This document shows, piece after piece, positions 9,213-17,227 of a stretch of DNA of 48,383 nt. Every line of letters starts with the position of its first letter. Within the stretch, counting starts at the first letter, position 1. The notes under the pieces are model-generated. The model was not told the origin of the DNA and searched no databases. It saw only the letters and a program-made list of their open reading frames with translations. Made by a program: the position numbers and the translations under genes. The stretch is from Gudongella sp964607545 (GTDB taxonomy: Bacteria; Bacillota; Clostridia; Tissierellales; Tissierellaceae), in the NCBI GenBank assembly GCA_964607545.1, contig CAZSLV010000001.1, positions 1-48,383 of the forward strand, written 5' to 3'.

Positions 9213-11132
9213 TTACTCTTTGTCAGTTTTACTTGGAATCATTTTTAAATACATTGCCCCAAGAGGAGGGAGTTCTACCCTAATAGAATAATCCCTTCCA
9301 TGAAACTCTTCCTCAGTTGCCTTGTACCTTTTTATCCTCTTAGTATTTCCACCATACCTTTGGTGGTCACTTGTAAAAATTGTATTGTAAGTCCCAAGGC
9401 TTGTAACTCCTATGGGATAATTACTCCTACTAACTGGGGTAAAGTTAAAAATGCATATTAGCCTCTCCCCCTTCTTATTTATCCTTTCAAAGGAGATTAT
9501 GCTTTCTAAATGATTTTGATGTTCTATCCAATTAAATCCCTCAAATGAATTATCTACCTCATAAAGGCAATTTTCATTCTTATAGAATTGGTTTAATTCA
9601 TTAACATAAGTTTGCATTCTTAAGTGCTTGTCATATTCTAATAGGTGCCAATCAAGGGCCTCATACTCCCTCCATTCAATAAACTGCCCAAATTCTCCCC
9701 CCATAAATACTAGTTTTTTCCCAGGGTGGGCATACATATATCCATATAGGAGCCTAAGGTTTGCAAACTTATCGTCATAGTAACCTGGCATCTTATCAAG
9801 CAGGGACTTTTTCCCATGGACTACCTCATCATGGCTAAGGGGGAGGATAAAGTTCTCCGAAAAAGCATACATCATTGAAAATGTAAGGGCCTTGTGGTGG
9901 TCCTTTCTAAATATGGGGTCAAGTTCCATATATTCAAGGATGTCATTCATCCAACCCATATTCCACTTATAGTTAAAACCTAGGCCCCCTTCATGGACTG
10001 GGTGGGTTACCTTTGGCCAGGCTGTTGATTCTTCTGCTATCATTAGGGTTCCTGGATAGGTCTTAAATATAACTGTATTTAGCTTTTTTATAAATTCAAT
10101 TGCCTCAATGTTTTCTCTACCCCCAAACTGATTTTTTATATCCTTGCCAGCAAAGTCTAGGTAGAGCATATAAGCTACGGCATCTATCCTCATCCCATCT
10201 ATATGAAAGTATTCATGCCAATACATGGCATTTGAAATTAAAAAAGATATAACTTCTGGCTTTGTATAGTCAAAGTTTAGGGTTCCCCATTGTTCATTTT
10301 CTGCCTTTGCCTTGTCAAATGATTCAAATAAGTAGGTTCCATCAAACCTAGCTAGGCCAAAGTCATCCTTGGTAAAGTGGGCTGGAACCCAGTCTAGGAT
10401 AACCCCTATATCGTTCTTATGGCATTCATCTATTAAATACATCAAGTCCTTTGGGGTACCAAACCTGCTAGTAGGGGCAAAATAACCTGTAACTTGATAT
10501 CCCCAAGATGCATCTAGGGGATATTCACCTATAGGCATTAACTCTATATGGGTGTATTGCATCTTTTTAACATACTTAACCAATTCATGGGCTAGTTCAA
10601 CATAGGTATAGGGAAGGTTTCCCTCCTTTAGCTTCCAAGATAAGAGGTTGACTTCATAAATTGACATGGGTTCATTTAAGTGCTTTTTTTTCTTCCTCTT
10701 ACTTAAGTAGGCCTTATCCTTCCACTCATACCCCTTAAGGTCATATATTTTTGAATCATTAAGAGGCCTTGTATCAGCATGGAAGGCATAGGGGTCTGCC
10801 TTGTATCTTACCTCACCTGATTCTGCTATAATCCTGTACTTATAGGAGTCATATTCTTTCCCGTTTTTTATAACAATTTGCCACAAGCCAGTTCCTTCTA
10901 TCCTCTTCATAGGTAGGTTAAAGTGGTCCCAAAAGTTAAAGTCACCTGTTAAGAAAACTTCCCTTGCCCTTGGTGCCCAAACTACAAATCTATGCCCCTT
11001 AAGACTTCCCTTTTTATAGGGGTGGACCCCCATAAATTCATATGACCTATAGCTTGTACCCTCATGAAAAAGATAAGCATCCTCTTGTCCATCTTCTATG
11101 TAAAAATAATCCTTGTTTACATCCAATGTCAT
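9213..11132 (-). CDS. glgB: 1,4-alpha-glucan branching enzyme (GH13)
   Basis: This 639-aa enzyme introduces alpha-1,6 branches into glycogen. A CBM48-like N-terminal domain (about 25-120) precedes the catalytic barrel. The nucleophile Asp317 lies in DGMRIDAVA, the acid/base Glu367 in MIAEESTAWP, and the transition-state Asp435 in LSHDEVVHGK. An all-beta C-terminal domain ends the protein. It is the first gene of the six-gene glycogen operon. The 138 bases upstream hold a structured repeat that separates it from herA, so the operon promoter probably lies within or beyond that repeat. Confidence 0.96.
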   Translation of the reverse strand: MTLDVNKDYFYIEDGQEDAYLFHEGTSYRSYEFMGVHPYKKGSLKGHRFVVWAPRAREVFLTGDFNFWDHFNLPMKRIEGTGLWQIVIKNGKEYDSYKYRIIAESGEVRYKADPYAFHADTRPLNDSKIYDLKGYEWKDKAYLSKRKKKKHLNEPMSIYEVNLLSWKLKEGNLPYTYVELAHELVKYVKKMQYTHIELMPIGEYPLDASWGYQVTGYFAPTSRFGTPKDLMYLIDECHKNDIGVILDWVPAHFTKDDFGLARFDGTYLFESFDKAKAENEQWGTLNFDYTKPEVISFLISNAMYWHEYFHIDGMRIDAVAYMLYLDFAGKDIKNQFGGRENIEAIEFIKKLNTVIFKTYPGTLMIAEESTAWPKVTHPVHEGGLGFNYKWNMGWMNDILEYMELDPIFRKDHHKALTFSMMYAFSENFILPLSHDEVVHGKKSLLDKMPGYYDDKFANLRLLYGYMYAHPGKKLVFMGGEFGQFIEWREYEALDWHLLEYDKHLRMQTYVNELNQFYKNENCLYEVDNSFEGFNWIEHQNHLESIISFERINKKGERLICIFNFTPVSRSNYPIGVTSLGTYNTIFTSDHQRYGGNTKRIKRYKATEEEFHGRDYSIRVELPPLGAMYLKMIPSKTDKE

Positions 11133-11152
11133 TACAAAACCCCCTTCTTTTT

Positions 11153-11277
11153 CAATTCACAGTTCACATTTTATCAGTTCGCTGAGTCGTCTATCCTACA
11201 GGTTTAGGACGTGCGAAGCTAGGCCCCTAGCCTTTTGTCTTTTCAATTGTGATTTGTGCATTGTGAATTCTTAATTG
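11153..11277. repeat. Structured MITE-like intergenic repeat
   Basis: The herA-glgB gap is nearly filled by nested inverted repeats. The 8-bp outer pair is AATTCACA (11154-11161) and TGTGAATT (11262-11269). Inside are TTCGC/GCGAA (11178-11182, 11213-11217), TCCTA/TAGGA (11194-11198, 11205-11209) and GCTAGG/CCTAGC (11218-11231). The right edge reaches the herA stop codon. It encodes no protein. It resembles small non-autonomous elements, but no target duplication was identified. A partly similar edge occurs near 25678. Confidence 0.5.
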
Positions 11278-13106
11278 TTTATATACCTATACCCTAAAAA
11301 GGTCTCTTCTTTCTTAATATACCCTTTTTGTGCTAGTAATTGGAGTTTTTCTTCTAATTTATCCCGAGTTAAGGTAATACCTTCCTCTTTTTCAATTTCT
11401 TTTAAGAGGTTTAGAAGGTCTACTTCAGATATGGGGAGTTTTTTTATTAGGATACTATTGTATTTTTCATCCTCTTCCTTTGATTTTTCTATTAATTCAT
11501 CAAAGGGGTTTAGGGTGTGGGGGCTCATACTATAGGCAGCCCTAATCCTTGCAAATATGGTCCTTCCTATAAGGGCAGAGGATATAAATACATCACCCGT
11601 TCTTAAATAGGGGAGCCTTTTAGCCTCTTCCGATGTAATATCTGTCTCTTCCCTAATTGTGTCTATATCTGATGCCCTAACTGTCCTAAAGATTAACTTA
11701 GTATTTAGCTGGGCTGTTATTGTTTCATCAAGAAGGGTTGGTCTTTGACTTGCTAAAATTAAAAAGACCCCGTACTTTCTCCCCTCTTGAGAGATTTCCT
11801 TTAAAATTGACTTAGATGGGTTATCATAACCCTTAGGGGCAAAGTTATGGGCCTCATCAGTAACTACAATAAAGGGTGGAAAGTATTCAGTTGGAATTTT
11901 TTTATACAGGGCATCCTTGTATTCCCTTCTCTTGTGGTAAATATTATTTAATAAATAGGTAGTATAAACTTGGAGGATCCTAGTACTTCCTTGGATAACT
12001 ACAAGCTTACCATCCTTTAAGTAGCTTTCTATATCCCTTGAGTCTTTTGAAAAGATTCCCTCGTTATATAGCCTTCTTAACCTCCATAGAATCCCCTTAA
12101 CAGAAGTGTATGGACAAGTCTTATCATATGAAAGGTAAAGGGTCTTTCTCTCTTCCCACCCTATCTTCTCCTCTTCATTTTCTGCACCATCAATTCTTCT
12201 TTGTATCCTTTCTGAGGACCCTTCTTCTTGGGCTTGTGATAGCATATCCAGCCTATTTGAAAAACTAGTATAAGAGTCTTTCTTTTTAAATAGGACATCA
12301 ACTACATTGTTCATGGCATCTGTAAGGGTACTAGCTGCATCTAGGAGGTTTTTTAAGTCTCCTCCCCCTAGGTCTTCAAACTTAACTCCTACATGGCTTC
12401 CAACTTGGAGGCACTTAAACTTATTGTCAAAGTCCACCTTGTTTTTTATATAATCGGGTGAAGTTGAAAAGTCCATTTCATAGTGGGGGTCTAAGACAAG
12501 GGTGGGGATGTCCTTTTGCATAATCTCTTCTAGTAAAACCCTAAGGCCAAAGGACTTACCCGAACCTGAGCCTCCAAATACCCCTATATGAGGGTAGTGG
12601 TGCATGGACTTGTAATCCATGATAAAGGGGAGTTCTCTTTGTTTTTCTAAGCCACTTTCTTCAAAGGTTTGAAGGATATTTACAAGGTCTGAATCCATAT
12701 CTTTTGCTAGGTCATCAGTATTTCTAATTACCCCTAAGACAAAGCCCTCTTTTGGCTTAGTCTTTACCATAAGGTTCTTTATTTCAGAAAAAAGTGGCAG
12801 CCTTACATCAGAACCAGTTTGCACAGGGTAAAGGGCTTCATTTAAAAGCCTAACCTTGGCTATATAAATCGTATCCTCATCTACATCATAACCCAGAGCC
12901 TTTAAGCTTTCTAGGACGGCACTATCAACAAAGTCCCCATAGATATTTAAGGGTATGTACCTGTTAAAGGTCCTTGCTTCCACAACTTCCCCTATTAGGT
13001 TTTTTTGATGGGGGTCTTCAATCAAAAGAAACTCATTTATCCTAAAATTCCTATCCTTAGAGCCTACATAAAATTCTTGTTGGGTTGTAATGCCAACTAC
13101 CTTCAT
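11271..13106 (-). CDS. herA: HerA-type ATPase / DNA translocase
   Basis: This 611-aa protein has an N-terminal HAS-barrel-like region (about 1-110) and a HerA/FtsK-superfamily ATPase core. Walker A GGSGSGKS is at 178-185, Walker B is FIVVTDEAH near 420, and a LILASQRP sensor motif plus LIFRTVRASD follow. In archaea HerA forms a hexameric ring that translocates DNA and works with the NurA nuclease in end resection. The next gene upstream (18 bases away) is a NurA homologue, so the pair probably acts together in DNA repair or defence. Start ATG has GGGGG nearby. The family is confident; the biological role here is inferred. Confidence 0.85.
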   Translation of the reverse strand: MKVVGITTQQEFYVGSKDRNFRINEFLLIEDPHQKNLIGEVVEARTFNRYIPLNIYGDFVDSAVLESLKALGYDVDEDTIYIAKVRLLNEALYPVQTGSDVRLPLFSEIKNLMVKTKPKEGFVLGVIRNTDDLAKDMDSDLVNILQTFEESGLEKQRELPFIMDYKSMHHYPHIGVFGGSGSGKSFGLRVLLEEIMQKDIPTLVLDPHYEMDFSTSPDYIKNKVDFDNKFKCLQVGSHVGVKFEDLGGGDLKNLLDAASTLTDAMNNVVDVLFKKKDSYTSFSNRLDMLSQAQEEGSSERIQRRIDGAENEEEKIGWEERKTLYLSYDKTCPYTSVKGILWRLRRLYNEGIFSKDSRDIESYLKDGKLVVIQGSTRILQVYTTYLLNNIYHKRREYKDALYKKIPTEYFPPFIVVTDEAHNFAPKGYDNPSKSILKEISQEGRKYGVFLILASQRPTLLDETITAQLNTKLIFRTVRASDIDTIREETDITSEEAKRLPYLRTGDVFISSALIGRTIFARIRAAYSMSPHTLNPFDELIEKSKEEDEKYNSILIKKLPISEVDLLNLLKEIEKEEGITLTRDKLEEKLQLLAQKGYIKKEETFLGYRYINN

Positions 13107-13124
13107 AATAATTCCCCCTATTTC

Positions 13125-14135
13125 TTAGCTTCTCTTATCTCTTTCTGATATAAAAAATCTTTCATATATATCCCTATCAAGGTATCTTTCCATAAGGGCC
13201 TTGATCATTTCATCAGATACCTTAACTTCCTTATCAATTATATCTAACCAAAGTGGGACCCCTCTTCCGTTTTCTGGGGTAAGGGTTAAGACTAAACTTG
13301 CCATTTCCTTTAAGTGTTTTTTTTGAGATTCTATTATATCTATGCCAACTGCCATGGGTTGTAGGGATGTTCTTATAAAAACAGACCCATAGCCCTTTTG
13401 TTCTTTTTTATTTACCTCATCATTAATTAGGATCATATCCCCGTATTTTAATAGGCCAAAGAGTAAGTCCCTATCATAAATATCACCCTTTATATCCTTC
13501 TTAGTATCTTTTAAGGCATTACCTATGATTGAGGTCTTTATATCCTTTATTAAACCTATTAAAATTATCCCCTCTTCTTCACACAAGTTAACCAATTCTA
13601 GCCATTTATTGCCTGCATATATATTATACCTTATAAGGCCCCCATCCATCATAAGAACATAGGGCTTGTGTTTTTTTATAGATGCAAGGCCAGCCTCAAC
13701 TTCTATGGTAGCTAGCTTTATATTTTTTTCATCCTCTCTCTTATCATCTTCTTCCTTGTCTTTAGGCCTTTCATCTAAGAGGGGGGTGTAAACTTCTGAT
13801 AAAAATATAGGATTTTTCCTATCACTTGTGTTTTTTGCAAGTCCCTGGTAGATTTCTATATAATGGGGATTTGACCCTCCCAACCTATTAGTTGAACCAT
13901 CAACCCCTGTTACCCCACCCTTTTTTTCTATCACTTTAAGGTCTTTAGTTGTCATCTTTTGTGACATATATATGGGTCCTATGTATTCTTTAATAAAGTC
14001 TGTAAGACTATCTTTATTTAGGCCGTAAGACCCTTGCTTTACTTGCATCTGGGAGTTTACTTCTATTAACTTATCCTTTAACTCTTCATTTAATCTATCC
14101 ACTAATATCCCCACTTTACTATAATAATTGGCCAA
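13125..14135 (-). CDS. nurA: NurA-domain nuclease, partner of HerA
   Basis: This 336-aa protein has NurA-domain features: an acidic strand GVTGVDGSTNRLGGSNP near residue 75, a second acidic strand VLMMDGGLIRY near 168, and LIGLIKDIKTS. NurA is a 5'-3' exonuclease and endonuclease that needs HerA for resection. The first in-phase start is TTG at 14135 without an evident ribosome site. A GTG eleven codons inside (14102) is preceded by GGGG and may be the true start, leaving about 325 aa. It heads the two-gene nurA-herA operon, divergent from abrB. Confidence 0.8.
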   Translation of the reverse strand: MANYYSKVGILVDRLNEELKDKLIEVNSQMQVKQGSYGLNKDSLTDFIKEYIGPIYMSQKMTTKDLKVIEKKGGVTGVDGSTNRLGGSNPHYIEIYQGLAKNTSDRKNPIFLSEVYTPLLDERPKDKEEDDKREDEKNIKLATIEVEAGLASIKKHKPYVLMMDGGLIRYNIYAGNKWLELVNLCEEEGIILIGLIKDIKTSIIGNALKDTKKDIKGDIYDRDLLFGLLKYGDMILINDEVNKKEQKGYGSVFIRTSLQPMAVGIDIIESQKKHLKEMASLVLTLTPENGRGVPLWLDIIDKEVKVSDEMIKALMERYLDRDIYERFFISERDKRS

Positions 14136-14142
14136 TTTATTG

Positions 14143-14171
14143 TTGACTATTTATGTAAACTATGGTAATCT
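14143..14171 (+). promoter_or_regulatory. Candidate abrB promoter
   Basis: TTGACT (14143-14148), 17 bases, then TAATCT (14166-14171). The -35 is good and the -10 is poor. It points to a start just upstream of an inverted repeat at 14179-14195 and the abrB ribosome site. Confidence 0.3.
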
Positions 14172-14178
14172 TTTTCTA

Positions 14179-14195
14179 GGTTATTATATATAACC
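14179..14195. promoter_or_regulatory. Inverted repeat in abrB leader, possible operator
   Basis: GGTTAT, five bases (TATAT), ATAACC forms a perfect 6-5-6 palindrome immediately upstream of the abrB ribosome site. It may be an autoregulatory operator, since AbrB-type proteins bind A+T-rich DNA near their own genes, or a site for the divergent nurA-herA promoter. No consensus supports a named regulator. Confidence 0.3.
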
Positions 14196-14213
14196 GCTAT
14201 GGGAGGTGACTTT

Positions 14214-14453
14214 ATGAAATCAACAGGAATAGTTCGAAAGCTAGATGAATTAGGTAGGGTGGTTATACCTATAGAGTTAAGAAGAACTCTAGATATCAAG
14301 GTAAAAGATCCCCTCGAGATATTTGTTGATGATGATAAGATAATTTTAAAAAAATTCTCACCATCATGTGTCTTCTGCGGCGAATCTAAAGATATCTTTG
14401 ACTTCAAAGGCAAAAAGGTCTGCAAGGAATGTTCTGATCAAATGCACAAATAA
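14214..14453 (+). CDS. abrB: AbrB/Abh-family transition-state regulator with zinc-ribbon tail
   Basis: This 79-aa DNA-binding protein begins with the swapped-hairpin AbrB fold: MKSTGIVRKLDELGRVVIP, then LRRTLDIKVKDPLEIF. The C-terminal half carries two CxxC pairs (Cys52/55 and Cys70/73) that likely bind zinc, as in many clostridial AbrB proteins. The start is the ATG at 14214, six bases after GGGAGGTG. A start five codons upstream would sit on the ribosome site. It is convergent with rsmI, matching the abrB-rsmI neighbourhood of Bacillus. A 15-bp terminator follows. Confidence 0.88.
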   Translation: MKSTGIVRKLDELGRVVIPIELRRTLDIKVKDPLEIFVDDDKIILKKFSPSCVFCGESKDIFDFKGKKVCKECSDQMHK

Positions 14454-14467
14454 ATAAGTAACCACAT

Positions 14468-14514
14468 AATAAAACATTTGGAGTATCTTTATTCCAAGTG
14501 TTTTATTATTTTTT
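14468..14514. terminator. Bidirectional terminator, abrB/rsmI
   Basis: A 15-bp stem (14468-14482 with 14493-14507, one G-T pair) is followed by a T-rich run on the plus strand, with an A-rich start serving the opposite direction. It separates the convergent abrB and rsmI genes. Confidence 0.8.
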
Positions 14515-15330
14515 GCCCTTTAAACTTTCTTCATATACTATATTTTTTGCAAGGCCAGTTTCTTTTACTATCTTTCTTACTGCATCCTTTCTTGACATGC
14601 CTGAGTCAATAAGGCTAGTAAGCATCATTTCTATATCAAATTCTTCTTCTTCTCTAGTATAGCCTTCTACAACTAGGACCATTTCTCCCTTTAATTCCCT
14701 TACCCTAGCAATTTCAAGTAATTCAGATATCTTTCCCCTAAGGGTTTCTTCAAACTTTTTTGTAAGCTCCCTTGATAAGGAGGCCTTCCTATCTCCAAAT
14801 ACAAGGAGGACTTCCTCTAAGGCTCTTTGTATCCTGTGGGGACTTTCATAAAATATCAAAGTCCTTTTTTCTTCTTTTATTTCTTCAAGGGCCCTTATCC
14901 TATCGTTTTTCTTTGCAGGAAGAAAGCCTTCAAAGGCAAACTTTTCTGTGGATAAGCCAGATATAACTAGGGCTAAGATCATGGCAGAGGGCCCAGGTAT
15001 GCCTATTACCTCTATCCCTTCTTTAATAGCTAAGTCCACAAGGTCTTCACCAGGGTCTGAAATCCCTGGCATACCTGCATCTGATACTAGGGCCATGGTT
15101 TGACCTTTTTTTATTCTATCTATTAACTTAGGCCCCTTCTCCCTAATATTGTGTTTTTGATAGGATGTTAAGGTTTTTTTTATATTGTAGTGGTTTAATA
15201 GTTTTAAGGTGTGCCTGGTATCTTCAGCCCCAATAAAGTCAACCTCCTTTAAAATATTAAGGGTCCTAAAAGACATATCTTCTAAGTTGCCTATAGGGGT
15301 TGCACATATATATAATTTTCCATAATCCAT
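14506..15330 (-). CDS. rsmI: 16S rRNA (cytidine1402-2'-O)-methyltransferase
   Basis: This protein of about 274 aa methylates the 2'-OH of C1402 in the 16S rRNA decoding centre, using SAM. The tetrapyrrole-methylase fold is shown by LYICATPIGNLEDMSFR at the N-terminus, EDTRHT, LVSDAGMPGISDPG, IPGPSA and FEGFLP. I chose the ATG at 15330 because GGAAGAG lies eight bases upstream and the protein then starts next to the conserved PIGNLED motif. An ATG at 15351 has no ribosome site. The gene sits directly behind the trmN-like gene. Confidence 0.92.
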   Translation of the reverse strand: MDYGKLYICATPIGNLEDMSFRTLNILKEVDFIGAEDTRHTLKLLNHYNIKKTLTSYQKHNIREKGPKLIDRIKKGQTMALVSDAGMPGISDPGEDLVDLAIKEGIEVIGIPGPSAMILALVISGLSTEKFAFEGFLPAKKNDRIRALEEIKEEKRTLIFYESPHRIQRALEEVLLVFGDRKASLSRELTKKFEETLRGKISELLEIARVRELKGEMVLVVEGYTREEEEFDIEMMLTSLIDSGMSRKDAVRKIVKETGLAKNIVYEESLKGKK

Positions 15331-15334
15331 TTTA

Positions 15335-16051
15335 TCATCTCTTCCTATCATATATCATAAGTAAGTCCTTGGTATAGTCCCCATTATCCTCATATACTAC
15401 TAGGGGTTTCTTATATTTAAAGTCCTCCCTAGCCCCCTTGACCCCTTCTAGGAGAAAGAGATTTGCTAGCTTATCCCTTTTGGGATGAACCCATCTTATG
15501 TATTTTGGCTCTATTTTATGTTCTCTAAAACTACATAGGACATCAACTAGCCTGTTTGGCCTATGTACTATAAATAACTTCCCATACTGCTTTAAAAGGT
15601 AGGAAGATATCCTTACTATATCCTCCAAACTTGTCTTTATTTCATGCCTAGAAATGGCAAAGTTTTCCTTACTATTTACAAGAGCCCCTCCCTTTTTCAT
15701 ATAGGGTGGGTTAGTAATTATTGTATCAATACTTCCCTTTTCAAACCTATCTGGCAGGGTCTTTAAATCTATATTTAAAATTTCTATCCTATCCTGTAAA
15801 TTATTTAACTCTACATTTCTACTTGCAATTTTAGCCACTTCTTCTTGAATCTCAACCCCATATATCTTTTCAATATTTTCCTTATCTACAAGCCTTAAGG
15901 GTATTATTCCAGTTCCTGTTCCAAGATCTATGACAAGGCCACTTGCCTTTGCAAAATCCGATAAAAGTATTGCATCTATCCCATATGAAAACATTTCCTT
16001 GTTTTGTATTATTTTATAGTCACTTCCTGGTACAATATCTATTCTTTCCAT
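15335..16051 (-). CDS. tRNA1(Val) A37 N6-methyltransferase-like protein (YabB/TrmN6)
   Basis: This 238-aa class I SAM methyltransferase has a GxGxG-type loop (IDLGTGTGIIPL), an acidic VEIQ strand end and the N6-adenine/glutamine methylase motif NPPY (in IITNPPYMKKG). The FSYGIDAILLSDFA N-terminus is typical of YabB/TrmN6, which methylates A37 of tRNA. The position between ricT and rsmI matches B. subtilis yabB. GGAGGT lies seven bases before the ATG. Substrate is inferred from family and synteny. Confidence 0.85.
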   Translation of the reverse strand: MERIDIVPGSDYKIIQNKEMFSYGIDAILLSDFAKASGLVIDLGTGTGIIPLRLVDKENIEKIYGVEIQEEVAKIASRNVELNNLQDRIEILNIDLKTLPDRFEKGSIDTIITNPPYMKKGGALVNSKENFAISRHEIKTSLEDIVRISSYLLKQYGKLFIVHRPNRLVDVLCSFREHKIEPKYIRWVHPKRDKLANLFLLEGVKGAREDFKYKKPLVVYEDNGDYTKDLLMIYDRKR

Positions 16052-16072
16052 TTGCTACCTCCACATTGATAC

Positions 16073-16096
16073 TAAAAAAGACCCAAGAAAGGGTCT
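16073..16096 (-). terminator. Terminator after the ferredoxin gene
   Basis: On the minus strand, AGACCC, six bases, GGGTCT is followed by a run of six Ts. It lies between the ferredoxin gene and the trmN-like gene, so trmN-rsmI may depend partly on readthrough or on a promoter not recognised here. Confidence 0.75.
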
Positions 16097-16111
16097 ATTT
16101 AGGTATAAGCA

Positions 16112-16279
16112 CTACTCTGGAATAGGTGCGTCAGTTGGACATACAGCTGCGCAAGCTCCACAGTCAATGCATTTATCAGGGTCTATTACATAAATATCCC
16201 CAGGAGATATTGCTTCAGTTGGACACTCAGGTTCACATGCTCCACAAGCAATGCAATCATCAGTTATAATATAAGCCAT
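16112..16279 (-). CDS. 2[4Fe-4S] clostridial-type ferredoxin
   Basis: This 55-aa protein, read directly from the sequence, begins MAYIITDDCIACGACEPECP. It contains two CxxCxxCxxxCP cluster motifs (CIACGACEPECP and CIDCGACAAVCP), the classic eight-cysteine pattern for two [4Fe-4S] clusters. It is a cytoplasmic low-potential electron carrier. AGGAGGTGA precedes the ATG by a few bases, and a hairpin terminator follows, so it is probably transcribed on its own. It interrupts the Bacillus-like ricT-trmN order. Confidence 0.93.
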   Translation of the reverse strand: MAYIITDDCIACGACEPECPTEAISPGDIYVIDPDKCIDCGACAAVCPTDAPIPE

Positions 16280-16357
16280 TTATTTCACCTCCTACTACTA
16301 CCTTAGTATGTCTATATTCTAACAGAAATTTATAATTTTTGAAAGTAAAACTTATCC

Positions 16358-17227
16358 TTAATCGTCGTTTGAATGGTCCCTACTTGAAGAGTACCTTTGA
16401 TAGCTTGGGTCATACTTTCCAGTTAACTCTATTTCATCTATTTCATAGTTAAATATATCTTCAGACCCATCTGCTAGCTTAATCTTAGCCCTTACACTTT
16501 GCAGGAGGGTATATGAAGATATTACAACTCCTACCCCATCTTGTGACTTTATAATTGCCCCTACAGAGGGCATGCCAACTAAAAGGTCTTCGTAGGTATC
16601 TTGTTCGTACTTTAAGCAGCACATAAGCCTTCCACATAGGCCAGAAATCTTTGTAGGATTTAAGGATAAGGATTGCTCCTTAGCCATCTTTATAGATACA
16701 GGGGCAAATTCACCTAAGAACCTAGTACAGCAAGTTTCTTGCCCACAAGGTCCTATTCCACCTACTATCTTTGCTTCATCCCTTACTCCAATTTGCCTTA
16801 ACTCTATTCTTGTTTTAAAAACTGAAGCTAGGTCTTTAACAAGTTCCCTAAAGTCTATCCTATTGTCTGAAGTAAAGTAAAAAATTACCTTATTATTGTC
16901 AAAAGTGTATTCTACATCTACTAGGTTCATATCTAAACCATGGTCTTTAACCTTTTCTTGGCAAATTACCATTGCCTCTTTGGCTTTTTCTTTATTCTCC
17001 TTGTGAATTTGAATATCTTCATCTGTTGCTAGCCTAATAACTGGTTTAAGTGGTGATATAATCTCATCTTCTAAAACTTCCTTAGGTCCTACTGCAGCTA
17101 CTCCAAACTCCATTCCCCTTGCTGTTTCTACTATTACAAAGTCATTTGTCTTTATTTGTATATTATCAGGATCAAAATAATAAATCTTTCCTGCTTTTTT
17201 AAATCTAACTCCTACTACTTTTACCAT
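16358..17227 (-). CDS. ricT: RicT (YaaT), PSP1-domain Y-complex subunit
   Basis: This 289-aa PSP1-domain protein belongs to the RicA-RicF-RicT complex. In B. subtilis that complex binds [4Fe-4S] clusters, assists RNase Y-dependent mRNA maturation and affects sporulation, competence and biofilms. The conserved cysteine-rich core is seen as GIGPCGQETCCTRFLGEFAP and ISGLCGRLMCCLKYE. The gene overlaps the end of holB by one base, indicating coupling. The C-terminal tail is short, polar and serine-rich. Confidence 0.93.
   Translation of the reverse strand: MVKVVGVRFKKAGKIYYFDPDNIQIKTNDFVIVETARGMEFGVAAVGPKEVLEDEIISPLKPVIRLATDEDIQIHKENKEKAKEAMVICQEKVKDHGLDMNLVDVEYTFDNNKVIFYFTSDNRIDFRELVKDLASVFKTRIELRQIGVRDEAKIVGGIGPCGQETCCTRFLGEFAPVSIKMAKEQSLSLNPTKISGLCGRLMCCLKYEQDTYEDLLVGMPSVGAIIKSQDGVGVVISSYTLLQSVRAKIKLADGSEDIFNYEIDEIELTGKYDPSYQRYSSSRDHSNDD

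Noticed and set aside
14147..14425. A 92-codon minus-strand frame opposite abrB.
   Set aside because: It is fully covered by the well-supported abrB gene, has no homology and no ribosome site.
15331..15351. An upstream ATG as the rsmI start.
   Set aside because: No ribosome site precedes it, while GGAAGAG is well placed for the ATG at 15330.
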